The position numbers and the translations under genes are program-made. From NCBI GenBank assembly GCA_016926235.1, contig JAFGOZ010000268.1:1-19743 (forward strand): a stretch of 19,743 nucleotides of DNA. The letters are read 5' to 3'. The stretch is from Bacteroidales bacterium. GTDB lineage: Bacteria > Bacteroidota > Bacteroidia > Bacteroidales > UBA10428. The notes beneath the pieces are model-generated. The model made no database searches. It was not told where the DNA came from and was given only the letters and a program-made list of their open reading frames with translations. How positions within the stretch are numbered: position 1 is the stretch's first letter; each line of letters begins with the position of its first letter. Positions 8,156 through 16,302 of the stretch are shown here, one piece after another.

Positions 8156-9325
8156 ATGAGAATTCATTTTGTTTATTCCGATAATTTTCCAGCGCCTTCA
8201 GCTTATGCAAACAGAATTCATTCTCTGGCGAAAGGATTGATATTACAGGGCGATCATGTAGTTGTTAATATTGTTTTCCCAGGCGCAAAAGAAAAAGCAG
8301 CCAACACTATAGAAAAGACAGGAATTTATAACAGTGTGCCATTTAAATACTATACAAAAAAACTTTATAAACCGGATAATAGGATTATTAAAAAAGTCGT
8401 TGGCATATTTGGTATCTTATCCTATATTTTCAGTTTGTTTAGAAACCATAGGTCAGCACCTGATTTTATTATCCTTTGTTCTAGCCATTTCGGTCATATA
8501 TTTTCATTACACTTAATTTCCAAAATTCTTCATTTTAAATTACTAAGGGAAAAGAATGAATATCCCTTATTCATTATCTATAACCGAAAATATCTGGCTG
8601 CCAAAAAGCGCTATCAATATTTTGATGGGTTTATTTTCATGACTTATCATATCAAACAATTTTTTGAGAATCAACTCAATATTAAATCAAAAAGCATTGT
8701 TTTACCAATGACAGTTGATCTTGAAAGATTTAAAACATATGACCAGGATAATGAAACTAAAATAAATTACATAACATTAATTGGTGATGTTACAGGTGAA
8801 AAAGATGGTGTATATTTCCTTATTCATGCATTCAATTTAGTTCACCTGGAATTTCCTCAAATTCGTTTGCAACTTGTTGGCAACCTCACAAATAAGGATC
8901 AACTTAGGAATAAGTTAGATCTGATTCAATCTTTGAATCTTACTGATTTTATTGATTTTACTGGTTTGGTTGAACGTGATAAAATACCTGGCCTATTACT
9001 TAATTCTAAGCTCTTAGTACTGCCACGTCCGTTAAGCAAGCAAGCTGAAGGTGGCTTCCCCACCAAACTTGGCGAGTACATGGCAAGTGGTAAACCTATT
9101 ATTGTAACCAGGACCGGTGAAATACAAAGATACCTGGAAGACGGAGTTCATGCATTTTTTGTTGAGCCCAATGATCATGTTAAATTTGCAGAAAAAATAA
9201 GAGCTGTGTTAACAAATTATGAAATTTCTTTAAAGGTAGGTCTTAACGCCAGGCAGCTGGCTTATGAAATATTTAGCCTGGAGGTTCAAGGTTTAAGATT
9301 ACATAACTTTATGAAGGATTTTTAG
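8156..9325 (+). CDS. GT4-family glycosyltransferase
   Basis: The 389-residue GT-B protein opens with MRIHFVYSDNFPAPSAYANR, matching the donor-side loop of GT4 enzymes of the WbuB/WcaI kind. The C-terminal part has ITLIGDVTGEKDGVYFLIHA (206-225), FIDFTGLVER (265-274) and FPTKLGEYMASGKP (301-314); in this subgroup only the second acid of EX7E is well kept (Glu307). It is presumably cytoplasmic or peripheral, adding one sugar of the repeat unit. It follows the wzy-like gene after 78 bp, and its TAG stop directly abuts the ATG of the asparagine-synthetase-like gene, so those two are expressed together. Confidence 0.87.
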   Translation: MRIHFVYSDNFPAPSAYANRIHSLAKGLILQGDHVVVNIVFPGAKEKAANTIEKTGIYNSVPFKYYTKKLYKPDNRIIKKVVGIFGILSYIFSLFRNHRSAPDFIILCSSHFGHIFSLHLISKILHFKLLREKNEYPLFIIYNRKYLAAKKRYQYFDGFIFMTYHIKQFFENQLNIKSKSIVLPMTVDLERFKTYDQDNETKINYITLIGDVTGEKDGVYFLIHAFNLVHLEFPQIRLQLVGNLTNKDQLRNKLDLIQSLNLTDFIDFTGLVERDKIPGLLLNSKLLVLPRPLSKQAEGGFPTKLGEYMASGKPIIVTRTGEIQRYLEDGVHAFFVEPNDHVKFAEKIRAVLTNYEISLKVGLNARQLAYEIFSLEVQGLRLHNFMKDF

Positions 9326-11023
9326 ATGGGTGCTTTTTTCCTTTTTCCAAAGAGTTCATCGATTGACAGACGCAGGGTTCTTGACATTTACCGAAAAAAG
9401 GGATTTGGGGAACCTGCATTTCATAATCTAGGTTCTTTTGAATTATTCCATTTCCCAAAGCAGATTATTAAAACACCAAATAGCGTAACTTATAAAAACC
9501 ATTCAATTTATGTTGTAGGCTCTCTCTTCTATAAAGGGAATAGTTTTCAGGATAGCATAAAAACTCTTTTAATAGATTATATTAATTCTTGTATTGACAG
9601 TGGACGTCTGTATGGTAACTTTGTCGTAATTATCTATAAGCAAAATGAGCGCGTAACCTTTATTTTTGATAAGTCCTTTATTAAATCAGTATATTATGAT
9701 CCAAAGAATGCGATTATTTCAACCGATTTAATCTGTATTGCCAATTCAGGAGTAAGTCAGTATACCATAAATAAACAAAGTATAATTGAAAGCCTGATCA
9801 CAGGTAGCCTGATACCCCCGTCAACATACTATAATGAAATAATCAGAATTGATAAAAATTCGGTTCATTTGATAGATACCGAAAATACTCGATATTTCGA
9901 ATTGACTTTTGGTAAGCAATATGAAATCCATGGTTATTCAGAATCACAGCAATACATAATTGAGCAATTGGTTAGTTACTTTAAGGATGCCAGTAATATT
10001 TCAAATGAGTTTGGGGCACATATTGGCCTGACTGGAGGGTTGGATAGCAGGTTGATTTTGATGCTGGCAAGGAAAAACTTCACAAATTTGTTAACAAACT
10101 CCTTTTGGAGAAGAAACAGTTCAGACTATGAAATTGCAAAACAATTGGCTTCATTAGCTCAAAGTAGGTTTTTCTCTCTGGAAAATTCCACATTCAATTT
10201 ACCGAAAATTGATGAAATGCTGGAAACTGGATACTATTTCATGGATGGTCAAATAAGGTCGCAAAACTTTTGGCAGGAACCCTTTAGTTTGCCATCATAT
10301 TGCACGCTTATGGCAAACAAGCATTTTGTTGGATTTCATGGAGCCGGAGGCGAACAATATCGCAATGCAGACAGAATGAACAAAAGTTTGAATATTTATG
10401 ATTGGGTTGAATATGATTGGATCTATAAACAAGGTGGAAATTTCTTCATCAATGAAAAAGATAAAAATGAATTTACTAATTACCTGGTTGAAAAAATTAA
10501 AGCTAAGATTGATGTCAAAGACAATGAAATTAATCTTTTAACTCTGAAAAAAGTTCAAAACGAGGTCTATAATCAATCCAATAGAACCACAAGACTAAAT
10601 TTTCTCAATCAATTGTTTTTCTATTTTGCCCCATTTACGGAATATCAGATTGCATCAACAGCTCTAAAAATAGTACCTCATTTAGGAAATTCCATTAACT
10701 ACCAAATTGATTTGATGAATAATATTGACCATGAATTGTCTAATTTTGTGACGACCTATGGCTTTAAACTAACAGATAAATTACCCTTGCGATATAATGT
10801 TTTGCCAAAACTTGTTAATGCTTTGCCTAGAAAAATACTATATAAAATATTTCTTAAATACAAAACCCAAAATTTTAATCAGGCTGACACTAATGACATT
10901 TATATAAGCAATTCCAGGGAATACTTGGCTGATACATTAAATTTTGAAAAATTGCTTAAGAACAAGTACTGTTTTTACAATGCGCAATCCATAGGTTTTT
11001 GGCTACAAAAAAGCCTGGTTTAA
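9326..11023 (+). CDS. Asparagine-synthetase-like protein lacking the glutaminase cysteine
   Basis: The 565-residue product has a PP-loop ATP-pyrophosphatase domain with TGGLDSR (236-242), the form of the SGGxDS AMP-binding motif in asparagine synthetase B-type proteins. The first ~200 residues resemble a worn class II glutamine amidotransferase domain (GRLYGNFVVIIYK at 93-105, then FDKSFIKSVYYD at 114-125). The protein begins MGAFF, not MC, so the N-terminal nucleophile Cys needed to hydrolyse glutamine is absent. Known relatives adenylate a carboxylate and form an amide. Here free ammonia or another amine would have to be the nucleophile. AsnB-like proteins in O-antigen loci can amidate uronic acids; the substrate here is unknown. 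It stands at the head of a set of amide-bond-forming families, just before two ATP-grasp genes. Confidence 0.8.
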   Translation: MGAFFLFPKSSSIDRRRVLDIYRKKGFGEPAFHNLGSFELFHFPKQIIKTPNSVTYKNHSIYVVGSLFYKGNSFQDSIKTLLIDYINSCIDSGRLYGNFVVIIYKQNERVTFIFDKSFIKSVYYDPKNAIISTDLICIANSGVSQYTINKQSIIESLITGSLIPPSTYYNEIIRIDKNSVHLIDTENTRYFELTFGKQYEIHGYSESQQYIIEQLVSYFKDASNISNEFGAHIGLTGGLDSRLILMLARKNFTNLLTNSFWRRNSSDYEIAKQLASLAQSRFFSLENSTFNLPKIDEMLETGYYFMDGQIRSQNFWQEPFSLPSYCTLMANKHFVGFHGAGGEQYRNADRMNKSLNIYDWVEYDWIYKQGGNFFINEKDKNEFTNYLVEKIKAKIDVKDNEINLLTLKKVQNEVYNQSNRTTRLNFLNQLFFYFAPFTEYQIASTALKIVPHLGNSINYQIDLMNNIDHELSNFVTTYGFKLTDKLPLRYNVLPKLVNALPRKILYKIFLKYKTQNFNQADTNDIYISNSREYLADTLNFEKLLKNKYCFYNAQSIGFWLQKSLV

Positions 11024-11040
11024 ATCTATATGTCAAGTAT

Positions 11041-12171
11041 ATGAAAATGAAGACTTTAAAAACAATCATAGCATTCTTGTATAATTTCTATAAAAGTACC
11101 CTATATACAAGAAAAATAAGAAAAATATACAAATCTGTCAACTTTCAATACGCCCAGTTCGATAAGACAGAAATTAAGGCTCATCAGAATCGATGGAAAT
11201 CATTACATTCACATATTAACCCGACTTGGTATGAAGTATATGCTATTATAACAGGTAAAAGAGATCCGAACTTTGTACCAGAAGACGTTTATTACAACAT
11301 TATTGAACCTCGTTTGAACAATAAGCAATTATCAAAAGGATACTCTGACAAGAATCTTTACGATACTGTTTATGATGCCAGGCTTTTACCCAAAACAATA
11401 TTGCGAAATATTGATGGTGTTTTCTATAATGAAAAATATGAATTTGTTAATATTTCAAGTGATAGCGATTTATTAAGTAACCTAATTGGAAATGAAGAAA
11501 TTATAATTAAGCCTAGCATGGATTCCGGAGGAGGTAGAGATGTTAAGTTATTTAGTTCAAATAATGGAAGATATGTTAATTCCGAAAATCAGACGCTGAC
11601 TCTTGATTACTTATATTTTGTCTTTAAAAGGAATTTCATAATCCAGGAGAAAATTCAGCAACATACTTTCTTTATGGAATTTAATAAGACCTCTGTAAAT
11701 ACAATTCGTGTTTTTACTTATAGATCCGTTTTAAATAATTCTATAGAAATATTACATACCCTTTTACGTATCGGGAAAGCAAATAGCATTACCGATAATC
11801 AAGCCTCAGGGGGCCTTTCCTGTGGAATAACTAATGGTAGAATAAATAGCTATGCTGTTGATAAATACGGTAATAAATACGAAAATGTCAATAATATTGA
11901 CCTTAACACTTATCTTGAAATTCCCTTTTACAATGAAATCTTAAACCATGCTAAAGATATTGCAAATCGAAATTACTATGCCCATCTTCTTGGACTTGAT
12001 TTTTGTATTGATGTAAAAGGAGATGTTCGATTAATTGAAATTAATAACGTTAATAATGAAATTAATTTTTACCAAATGAATAATGGCCCTCTTTTTGGTC
12101 GATTTACCAATGAAATAATTGATTACTGTACGAAAAACCAAGCATCTTATATGTTTGATTTTACTATCTGA
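11041..12171 (+). CDS. Sugar-transfer-associated ATP-grasp protein
   Basis: The protein (376 residues from ATG 11041) fits the ATP-grasp family seen next to sugar-transfer genes. It has the nucleotide-binding stretch IIKPSMDSGGGRDV (155-168), IIQEKIQQH (200-208), NTIRVFTYR (220-228), and the metal/ATP-binding end GLDFCID (318-324) with LIEINN (331-336). ATP-grasp enzymes activate a carboxylate as acyl-phosphate and join it to an amine, thiol or other nucleophile. The frame can be extended to TTG 10999, but that would overlap the upstream gene by 25 bp; ATG 11041, 17 bp after the upstream stop, is preferred, and ATG 11047 is also possible. Its substrates are unknown. A second, different ATP-grasp gene starts 6 bp downstream. 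Confidence 0.8.
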   Translation: MKMKTLKTIIAFLYNFYKSTLYTRKIRKIYKSVNFQYAQFDKTEIKAHQNRWKSLHSHINPTWYEVYAIITGKRDPNFVPEDVYYNIIEPRLNNKQLSKGYSDKNLYDTVYDARLLPKTILRNIDGVFYNEKYEFVNISSDSDLLSNLIGNEEIIIKPSMDSGGGRDVKLFSSNNGRYVNSENQTLTLDYLYFVFKRNFIIQEKIQQHTFFMEFNKTSVNTIRVFTYRSVLNNSIEILHTLLRIGKANSITDNQASGGLSCGITNGRINSYAVDKYGNKYENVNNIDLNTYLEIPFYNEILNHAKDIANRNYYAHLLGLDFCIDVKGDVRLIEINNVNNEINFYQMNNGPLFGRFTNEIIDYCTKNQASYMFDFTI

Positions 12172-12177
12172 TTCACC

Positions 12178-13215
12178 ATGAAGGAAATAGTAATTCTTAC
12201 TGATTACAAAAATCATTTTGGATCCAAACAATTCTCTTCAAGGTACAGGGGAGGTATGGATATCGGGAAACTTATCAGTCTTTTTACCCTTGCTGGTTAT
12301 AAGGCAAATGCAATTCCAATTAGTAGCCTGAATTCTGAAAAAAAAGATAAGGATAATACTATATTTTTATACACTTCATCCGAAGACCATCAGGCTTTAT
12401 ATAAAACTTATATTGAGGATATTGTTTACAACCTTGAACAATCAGGCTTTATAATAATTCCATCCTATTCATTCCTTAAAGCTCACAATAACAAAGTTTC
12501 AATGGAACTATTGCGTGATCGCTCAAAACTTGATTCGATTAAAACTATTAGGAGCTACACCTATGGAACCATTGAAGAATTGAAAGACTCCATAAAACAA
12601 ATAACCTCATACCCTGTTATTGTTAAGTCATCAGCAGGTGCTATGAGCAGAGGTGTTACAAAAGCCGATAATGAACATGAACTGATTGAAAAAGCAACCA
12701 GATTATCGCGTTCATTTAACCTTAAACACGATATTAAAGAACAATTGAGAAAATTAAAATACCGGTCAAATTACAGCAAAGAATCTTGTTACAGGTCAAA
12801 ATTCGTTGTGCAAAATTTTATTGAAAACCTCAATAATGATTGGAAAGTATTGGTATATGGTAATACTTCCTATATCCTTTACCGGGGCAATCGTAAGGAC
12901 GATTTTAGAGCCAGTGGCAGTGGTAATTTTATATTCAGGAAAGATATACCTGATGGAATCTTAGATTTCGCATATTCTATTAAGGAATATTTCAATGTCC
13001 CGCAAATTTCACTTGATATAGGTTTTGATGGCAACCAATTTCATTTGATTGAGTTTCAATTTCTGTATTTTGGAACAACAACACTTGAAAAATCTTCATT
13101 CTTTTTCGAAAGGCAACTTGATCAATGGATATTAAGGGAAAAAAAATCTGATATTGAAGCGACATATGTAAAAAGTATGATCGATTTTATTTCTGAACAT
13201 ATTATTGAGCAATGA
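12178..13215 (+). CDS. RimK-like ATP-grasp protein
   Basis: A 345-residue protein with an N-terminal pre-ATP-grasp domain (about 1-105) and an ATP-grasp core. Visible elements are PVIVKSSAGAMSRGV (146-160, nucleotide-binding loop), VVQNFIE followed by DWKVLVYG (210-216 and 221-228), YRGNRKDDFRASGSG (235-249) and the metal-binding segments SLDIG (278-282) and LIEFQ (290-294). The order resembles RimK/glutathione-synthetase-type ligases that add an amino acid through an acyl-phosphate. It differs clearly in sequence from the ATP-grasp protein just upstream, so the two are not a recent duplication. Its stop overlaps the next start as ATGA, coupling it to a glycosyltransferase. The substrate is not known; amino-acid attachment to a sugar is my inference. 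Confidence 0.75.
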   Translation: MKEIVILTDYKNHFGSKQFSSRYRGGMDIGKLISLFTLAGYKANAIPISSLNSEKKDKDNTIFLYTSSEDHQALYKTYIEDIVYNLEQSGFIIIPSYSFLKAHNNKVSMELLRDRSKLDSIKTIRSYTYGTIEELKDSIKQITSYPVIVKSSAGAMSRGVTKADNEHELIEKATRLSRSFNLKHDIKEQLRKLKYRSNYSKESCYRSKFVVQNFIENLNNDWKVLVYGNTSYILYRGNRKDDFRASGSGNFIFRKDIPDGILDFAYSIKEYFNVPQISLDIGFDGNQFHLIEFQFLYFGTTTLEKSSFFFERQLDQWILREKKSDIEATYVKSMIDFISEHIIEQ

Positions 13216-14156
13216 AAGTCCTTTTTGTTTCAAGCGGAAACAACAAAACAGGCATATCACCAATAATACGTAATCAGGGATTTGCCATTGAAAAAGCTGG
13301 GTGTCTTATTGATTTTTATCTGGTAAAAGGTAATGGCATTGCTGGCTATCTTAAGAATGTTTTACCTCTAAGAAAGTTGTTGCTTAAGGAAAATTATGAT
13401 ATCATTCATGCTCATTATTCACTTTCGGCTTTTGTAGCAAGTATGGCATTTGCCAGACCCTTAGTGGTATCAATAATGGGTTCAGATATAAAAATGGAAG
13501 GCTATTTAAAAATTCTATTGAAATTTTTCCTTGTTACTTTTTCCTGGAAGAAAATTATTGTAAAGTCAGAAGACTTGAAGAGGAGTATGAACCTAAATAA
13601 AGAAGTCATTGTTTTACCAAATGGTGTTGATTTGGATCTCTTTATACCATTGAACAAGGAGTATTGCTTGAATAAGTTAGGTTGGAATATTAATAAGACT
13701 CATATACTTTTTGCTGCAAATCCCAAAAGAAAAGAAAAAAACTTCCCCCTATTCAAAAGTTCTATGTTGTTATTGAATATTGATAGTGTTGTTTTTCATT
13801 ACTTAGAAGATACTCCCAATGAATTGATGCCAATACTATACAATGCTGCAAGTATATCAGTTCTTACAAGTCTATGGGAAGGTTCCCCCAATGTAGTTAA
13901 AGAAGCAATGGCCTGTAATTGTCCTGTAGTTGCAACAGATGTTGGTGATATACGTTGGCTTTTTGGAGATGAACCGGGTCACTATATTGCAGGTTTTTCC
14001 ACTGAAGATTTTGCCGATAAAATAAAATCAGCATTGGAATTTTCGAATAAAATTGGAAGAACAAATGGTCGTGAAAGAATTATTTCTTTGGGATTGGATT
14101 CAAAGGTCGTTGCAAAAAGAATTTTAGAAGTTTATCACAAGGTAATGAATACGTAA
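13212..14156 (+). CDS. GT4-family glycosyltransferase
   Basis: A compact 314-residue GT4 enzyme. The acceptor domain has DIIHAHYSL (63-71) and SIMGSDIK (87-94); the linker has VLPNGVDLDLF (134-144); the donor domain ends with WEGSPNVVKEAMACNCPVVA (222-241), a textbook EX7E motif with Glu223 and Glu231. It is shorter than the usual 370-390 residues, mainly in the N-terminal domain, yet all key elements are present. The start overlaps the RimK-like gene (ATGA) and the stop overlaps the FemAB-like gene (TAATG), which ties sugar transfer to the amide-forming steps in a single translated unit. Confidence 0.88.
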   Translation: MKVLFVSSGNNKTGISPIIRNQGFAIEKAGCLIDFYLVKGNGIAGYLKNVLPLRKLLLKENYDIIHAHYSLSAFVASMAFARPLVVSIMGSDIKMEGYLKILLKFFLVTFSWKKIIVKSEDLKRSMNLNKEVIVLPNGVDLDLFIPLNKEYCLNKLGWNINKTHILFAANPKRKEKNFPLFKSSMLLLNIDSVVFHYLEDTPNELMPILYNAASISVLTSLWEGSPNVVKEAMACNCPVVATDVGDIRWLFGDEPGHYIAGFSTEDFADKIKSALEFSNKIGRTNGRERIISLGLDSKVVAKRILEVYHKVMNT

Positions 14157-15160
14157 TGCTGATTCTTTCCGATGCCAATACGATTAACAAGAAAGCCTGG
14201 AGTGATTTTGTGCTCAATCATCCAAAAGGGAACATCTTTCAAACACCTGAAATGTTTCACGTGTTTGAGAAAACCAGAAACTATTTTCCTATAGTAGTTG
14301 TAGCGGTTGATGATAATGAAGTTGCTGGTGTGCTTCTTGGTGTAATCCAGCAAGAAAATAAAGGTTCTTTGGGTTATCTTTCTGCGCGCTGCATCATATT
14401 TGGTGGCCCCTTGGTAAAGGACGATAATTTTGAAGTAATAACCACTTTGCTTTATGAACACAATAAGAAAATAAAAGAAAAAGCTATTTACTCACAGTTC
14501 CGCAATTTGTTTGATATGGAACTTAATAATTCCATTTTCAAAAAAAATGGATACCAATATCAATCTCATCTGGATATTCATATTAATCTTAATCAATCAT
14601 TTGAATCGCTTAAAACACAAATTCATAAAAGCAGACTAAAGAACTATAATAAATCCATAAACAAAGGTGCTGAAATTAGAACACTGAATAGTCTTCATGA
14701 TATAGAAAAAGGTTACATACTACTTAAAGAAACATACAACAGAATTAGGCTGCCTCTTCCAGATATCAGTCATTTCCAGGCAATAGCTGAATATCTTGTG
14801 CCAAAACAATATTGTATATGTTTTGGTTTATTTTTCGCAGAAGAAATGATTGGTTTCAGGATTGTTTTTACTTTTAATGGAATTATCTATGATTATTATG
14901 CCGGAAGTTCCCTAAAACATGCTAACAAATACCCAAATGATGTTTTAATTATTGAAATACTAAAATGGGGCTGTTCCCACAATTATGACTATTTTGATTT
15001 TGGAGGTGCCGGGAAACCAGGCATAAAATACAATGTAAGAGATTACAAATTACAATTTAGCAACAATTTAGTTGAGTTCGGCAGATTTCAAAGGATACAT
15101 AAACCACTTCTCTATAGCATCGCTAAATTAGGATTATTGGTTTGGAAAAGATTCAAATAA
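14156..15160 (+). CDS. FemAB-like GNAT-fold acyl/aminoacyltransferase
   Basis: The 334-residue protein has the double-GNAT build of the FemAB/Acetyltransf_6 family. The N-terminal half shows HPKGNIFQTPEM (22-33), and the C-terminal half ends in YDYFDFGGAGKPG (277-289) and VRDYKLQFS (294-302), the usual closing motif of this group. FemX-type members transfer amino acids from aminoacyl-tRNA to lipid II; many relatives in polysaccharide loci have unknown donors, possibly acyl-CoA. No peptidoglycan gene lies nearby, so a glycan amino group is the more likely acceptor (inference). Its start overlaps the GT4 gene and its stop abuts the DegT-like gene, which could provide the amino sugar to be acylated. 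Confidence 0.82.
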   Translation: MLILSDANTINKKAWSDFVLNHPKGNIFQTPEMFHVFEKTRNYFPIVVVAVDDNEVAGVLLGVIQQENKGSLGYLSARCIIFGGPLVKDDNFEVITTLLYEHNKKIKEKAIYSQFRNLFDMELNNSIFKKNGYQYQSHLDIHINLNQSFESLKTQIHKSRLKNYNKSINKGAEIRTLNSLHDIEKGYILLKETYNRIRLPLPDISHFQAIAEYLVPKQYCICFGLFFAEEMIGFRIVFTFNGIIYDYYAGSSLKHANKYPNDVLIIEILKWGCSHNYDYFDFGGAGKPGIKYNVRDYKLQFSNNLVEFGRFQRIHKPLLYSIAKLGLLVWKRFK

Positions 15161-16282
15161 ATGTTTTCATTAGTACCCCGTTTAAATTACAGATACACCG
15201 CCAAAGATGCATTAATAAGCACGAAAGGTGTTTTCACTAAGCGTCATGCTGTTGACCCTTTATTCAAACTTTTCGGAAATAGGAATATTTATTTCGTAAA
15301 TCATGCCCGAACAGGTTTAAGAATTGCTTTGAATTCTTTAAATCTCCCCCCAGGTTCACGAATTGGTGTACAAGCATATAATTGCCATACTGTTTTTAAT
15401 GCAATTCAAAGTGCTGGATTTAAGCCTGTTTTTATTGATGTAACTGATAGTTTTAAAATAGACATTGCTGATCTTGAGATTAAGAAAGATTTATTTGATG
15501 CATTGATTGTCACCCATCTTTTTGGATTTCCGGCAGATATGGATAACATCCTACGAATTATTCAGAATAAGCCTATCATTGAAGATTGTGCACATTCCTT
15601 TCTTTCAAAATATAAAGGTAGCCTTACCGGGACTATTGGACATATTGGGGTATTTTCAATTGGCAAAGCAAAATTTCCTTCAATTGGTTCCGGGGGTTAT
15701 ATAATTGTTAATAATACTTCTTACCTCAATAATATTCAATTTGAAATCAACAAATTAGAAAAATATTCGCTAATAAAAGAACTCATTTCCGTTATCTACA
15801 GCCTGTTGCTTAACATGTTGCATAATCCTTACATTTATAAGCTCATTACCTTGCCATTTTTAAAAAATATTGACAGGCAAACAGATATAACAGGAAAATT
15901 TAAAAATATTGAAAGAAAAATTCTTACTACAAATAAGGTTTTGTTCTTGTCCAATTTGAGTGACTACGAATTAATAAAAAAGAAACAACTTGATAATGGC
16001 AAGGATATCATAAAAAGATTTGGAGATAAAACATCCTTAAAGAAATTAGAGGCCAATATGGATGAAGAACCGAATTTTTTCATGATCCCAATGTTGTTTG
16101 ATCATGGTAAAGATGAATTAATTCAGAAATGTAGTGAACTCGGGTATGAGGTTGGAAGTCATTTTAATCAATGTATTAATTGGGCTAAGTCTTTTGGTTA
16201 TCAAGATGGAGCATGCAAAAATTGTGAGAAATTATCATCCCAAATGATTTCCTTTCCAACCTACAGAAAGTTTTATCTATAA
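15161..16282 (+). CDS. DegT/DnrJ/EryC1/StrS-family PLP aminotransferase-like protein
   Basis: A 373-residue fold-type I PLP protein of the DegT family. It shows NHARTGLRIAL (47-57), VQAYNCHTVFNAIQSAGFKP (70-89), the aspartate that contacts the PLP ring in IIEDCAHSF (139-147, Asp142), and FSIGKAKFPSIGSGGYI (165-181) in which Lys171 matches the Schiff-base lysine. The C-terminus MISFPTYRKF corresponds to the family's 'LPIHP' end, so it is complete. Family members aminate keto-sugar nucleotides. Compared with common sugar aminotransferases the middle (about 190-270) is rich in hydrophobic and lysine residues and looks unusual. It abuts the FemAB-like gene, consistent with making an amino group that is then acylated. 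The exact sugar is unknown. Confidence 0.83.
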   Translation: MFSLVPRLNYRYTAKDALISTKGVFTKRHAVDPLFKLFGNRNIYFVNHARTGLRIALNSLNLPPGSRIGVQAYNCHTVFNAIQSAGFKPVFIDVTDSFKIDIADLEIKKDLFDALIVTHLFGFPADMDNILRIIQNKPIIEDCAHSFLSKYKGSLTGTIGHIGVFSIGKAKFPSIGSGGYIIVNNTSYLNNIQFEINKLEKYSLIKELISVIYSLLLNMLHNPYIYKLITLPFLKNIDRQTDITGKFKNIERKILTTNKVLFLSNLSDYELIKKKQLDNGKDIIKRFGDKTSLKKLEANMDEEPNFFMIPMLFDHGKDELIQKCSELGYEVGSHFNQCINWAKSFGYQDGACKNCEKLSSQMISFPTYRKFYL

Positions 16283-16302
16283 CTAATCCTCAAGGAAAAA
16301 CT

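Noticed and set aside
10999..11040. Upstream TTG start for the first ATP-grasp gene
   Set aside because: It would overlap the previous gene by 25 bp and use a rare start, while ATG 11041 gives a complete protein.
14135..14461. 108-codon open frame on the minus strand
   Set aside because: It lies antisense within the well-supported FemAB-like gene and shows no family motif.
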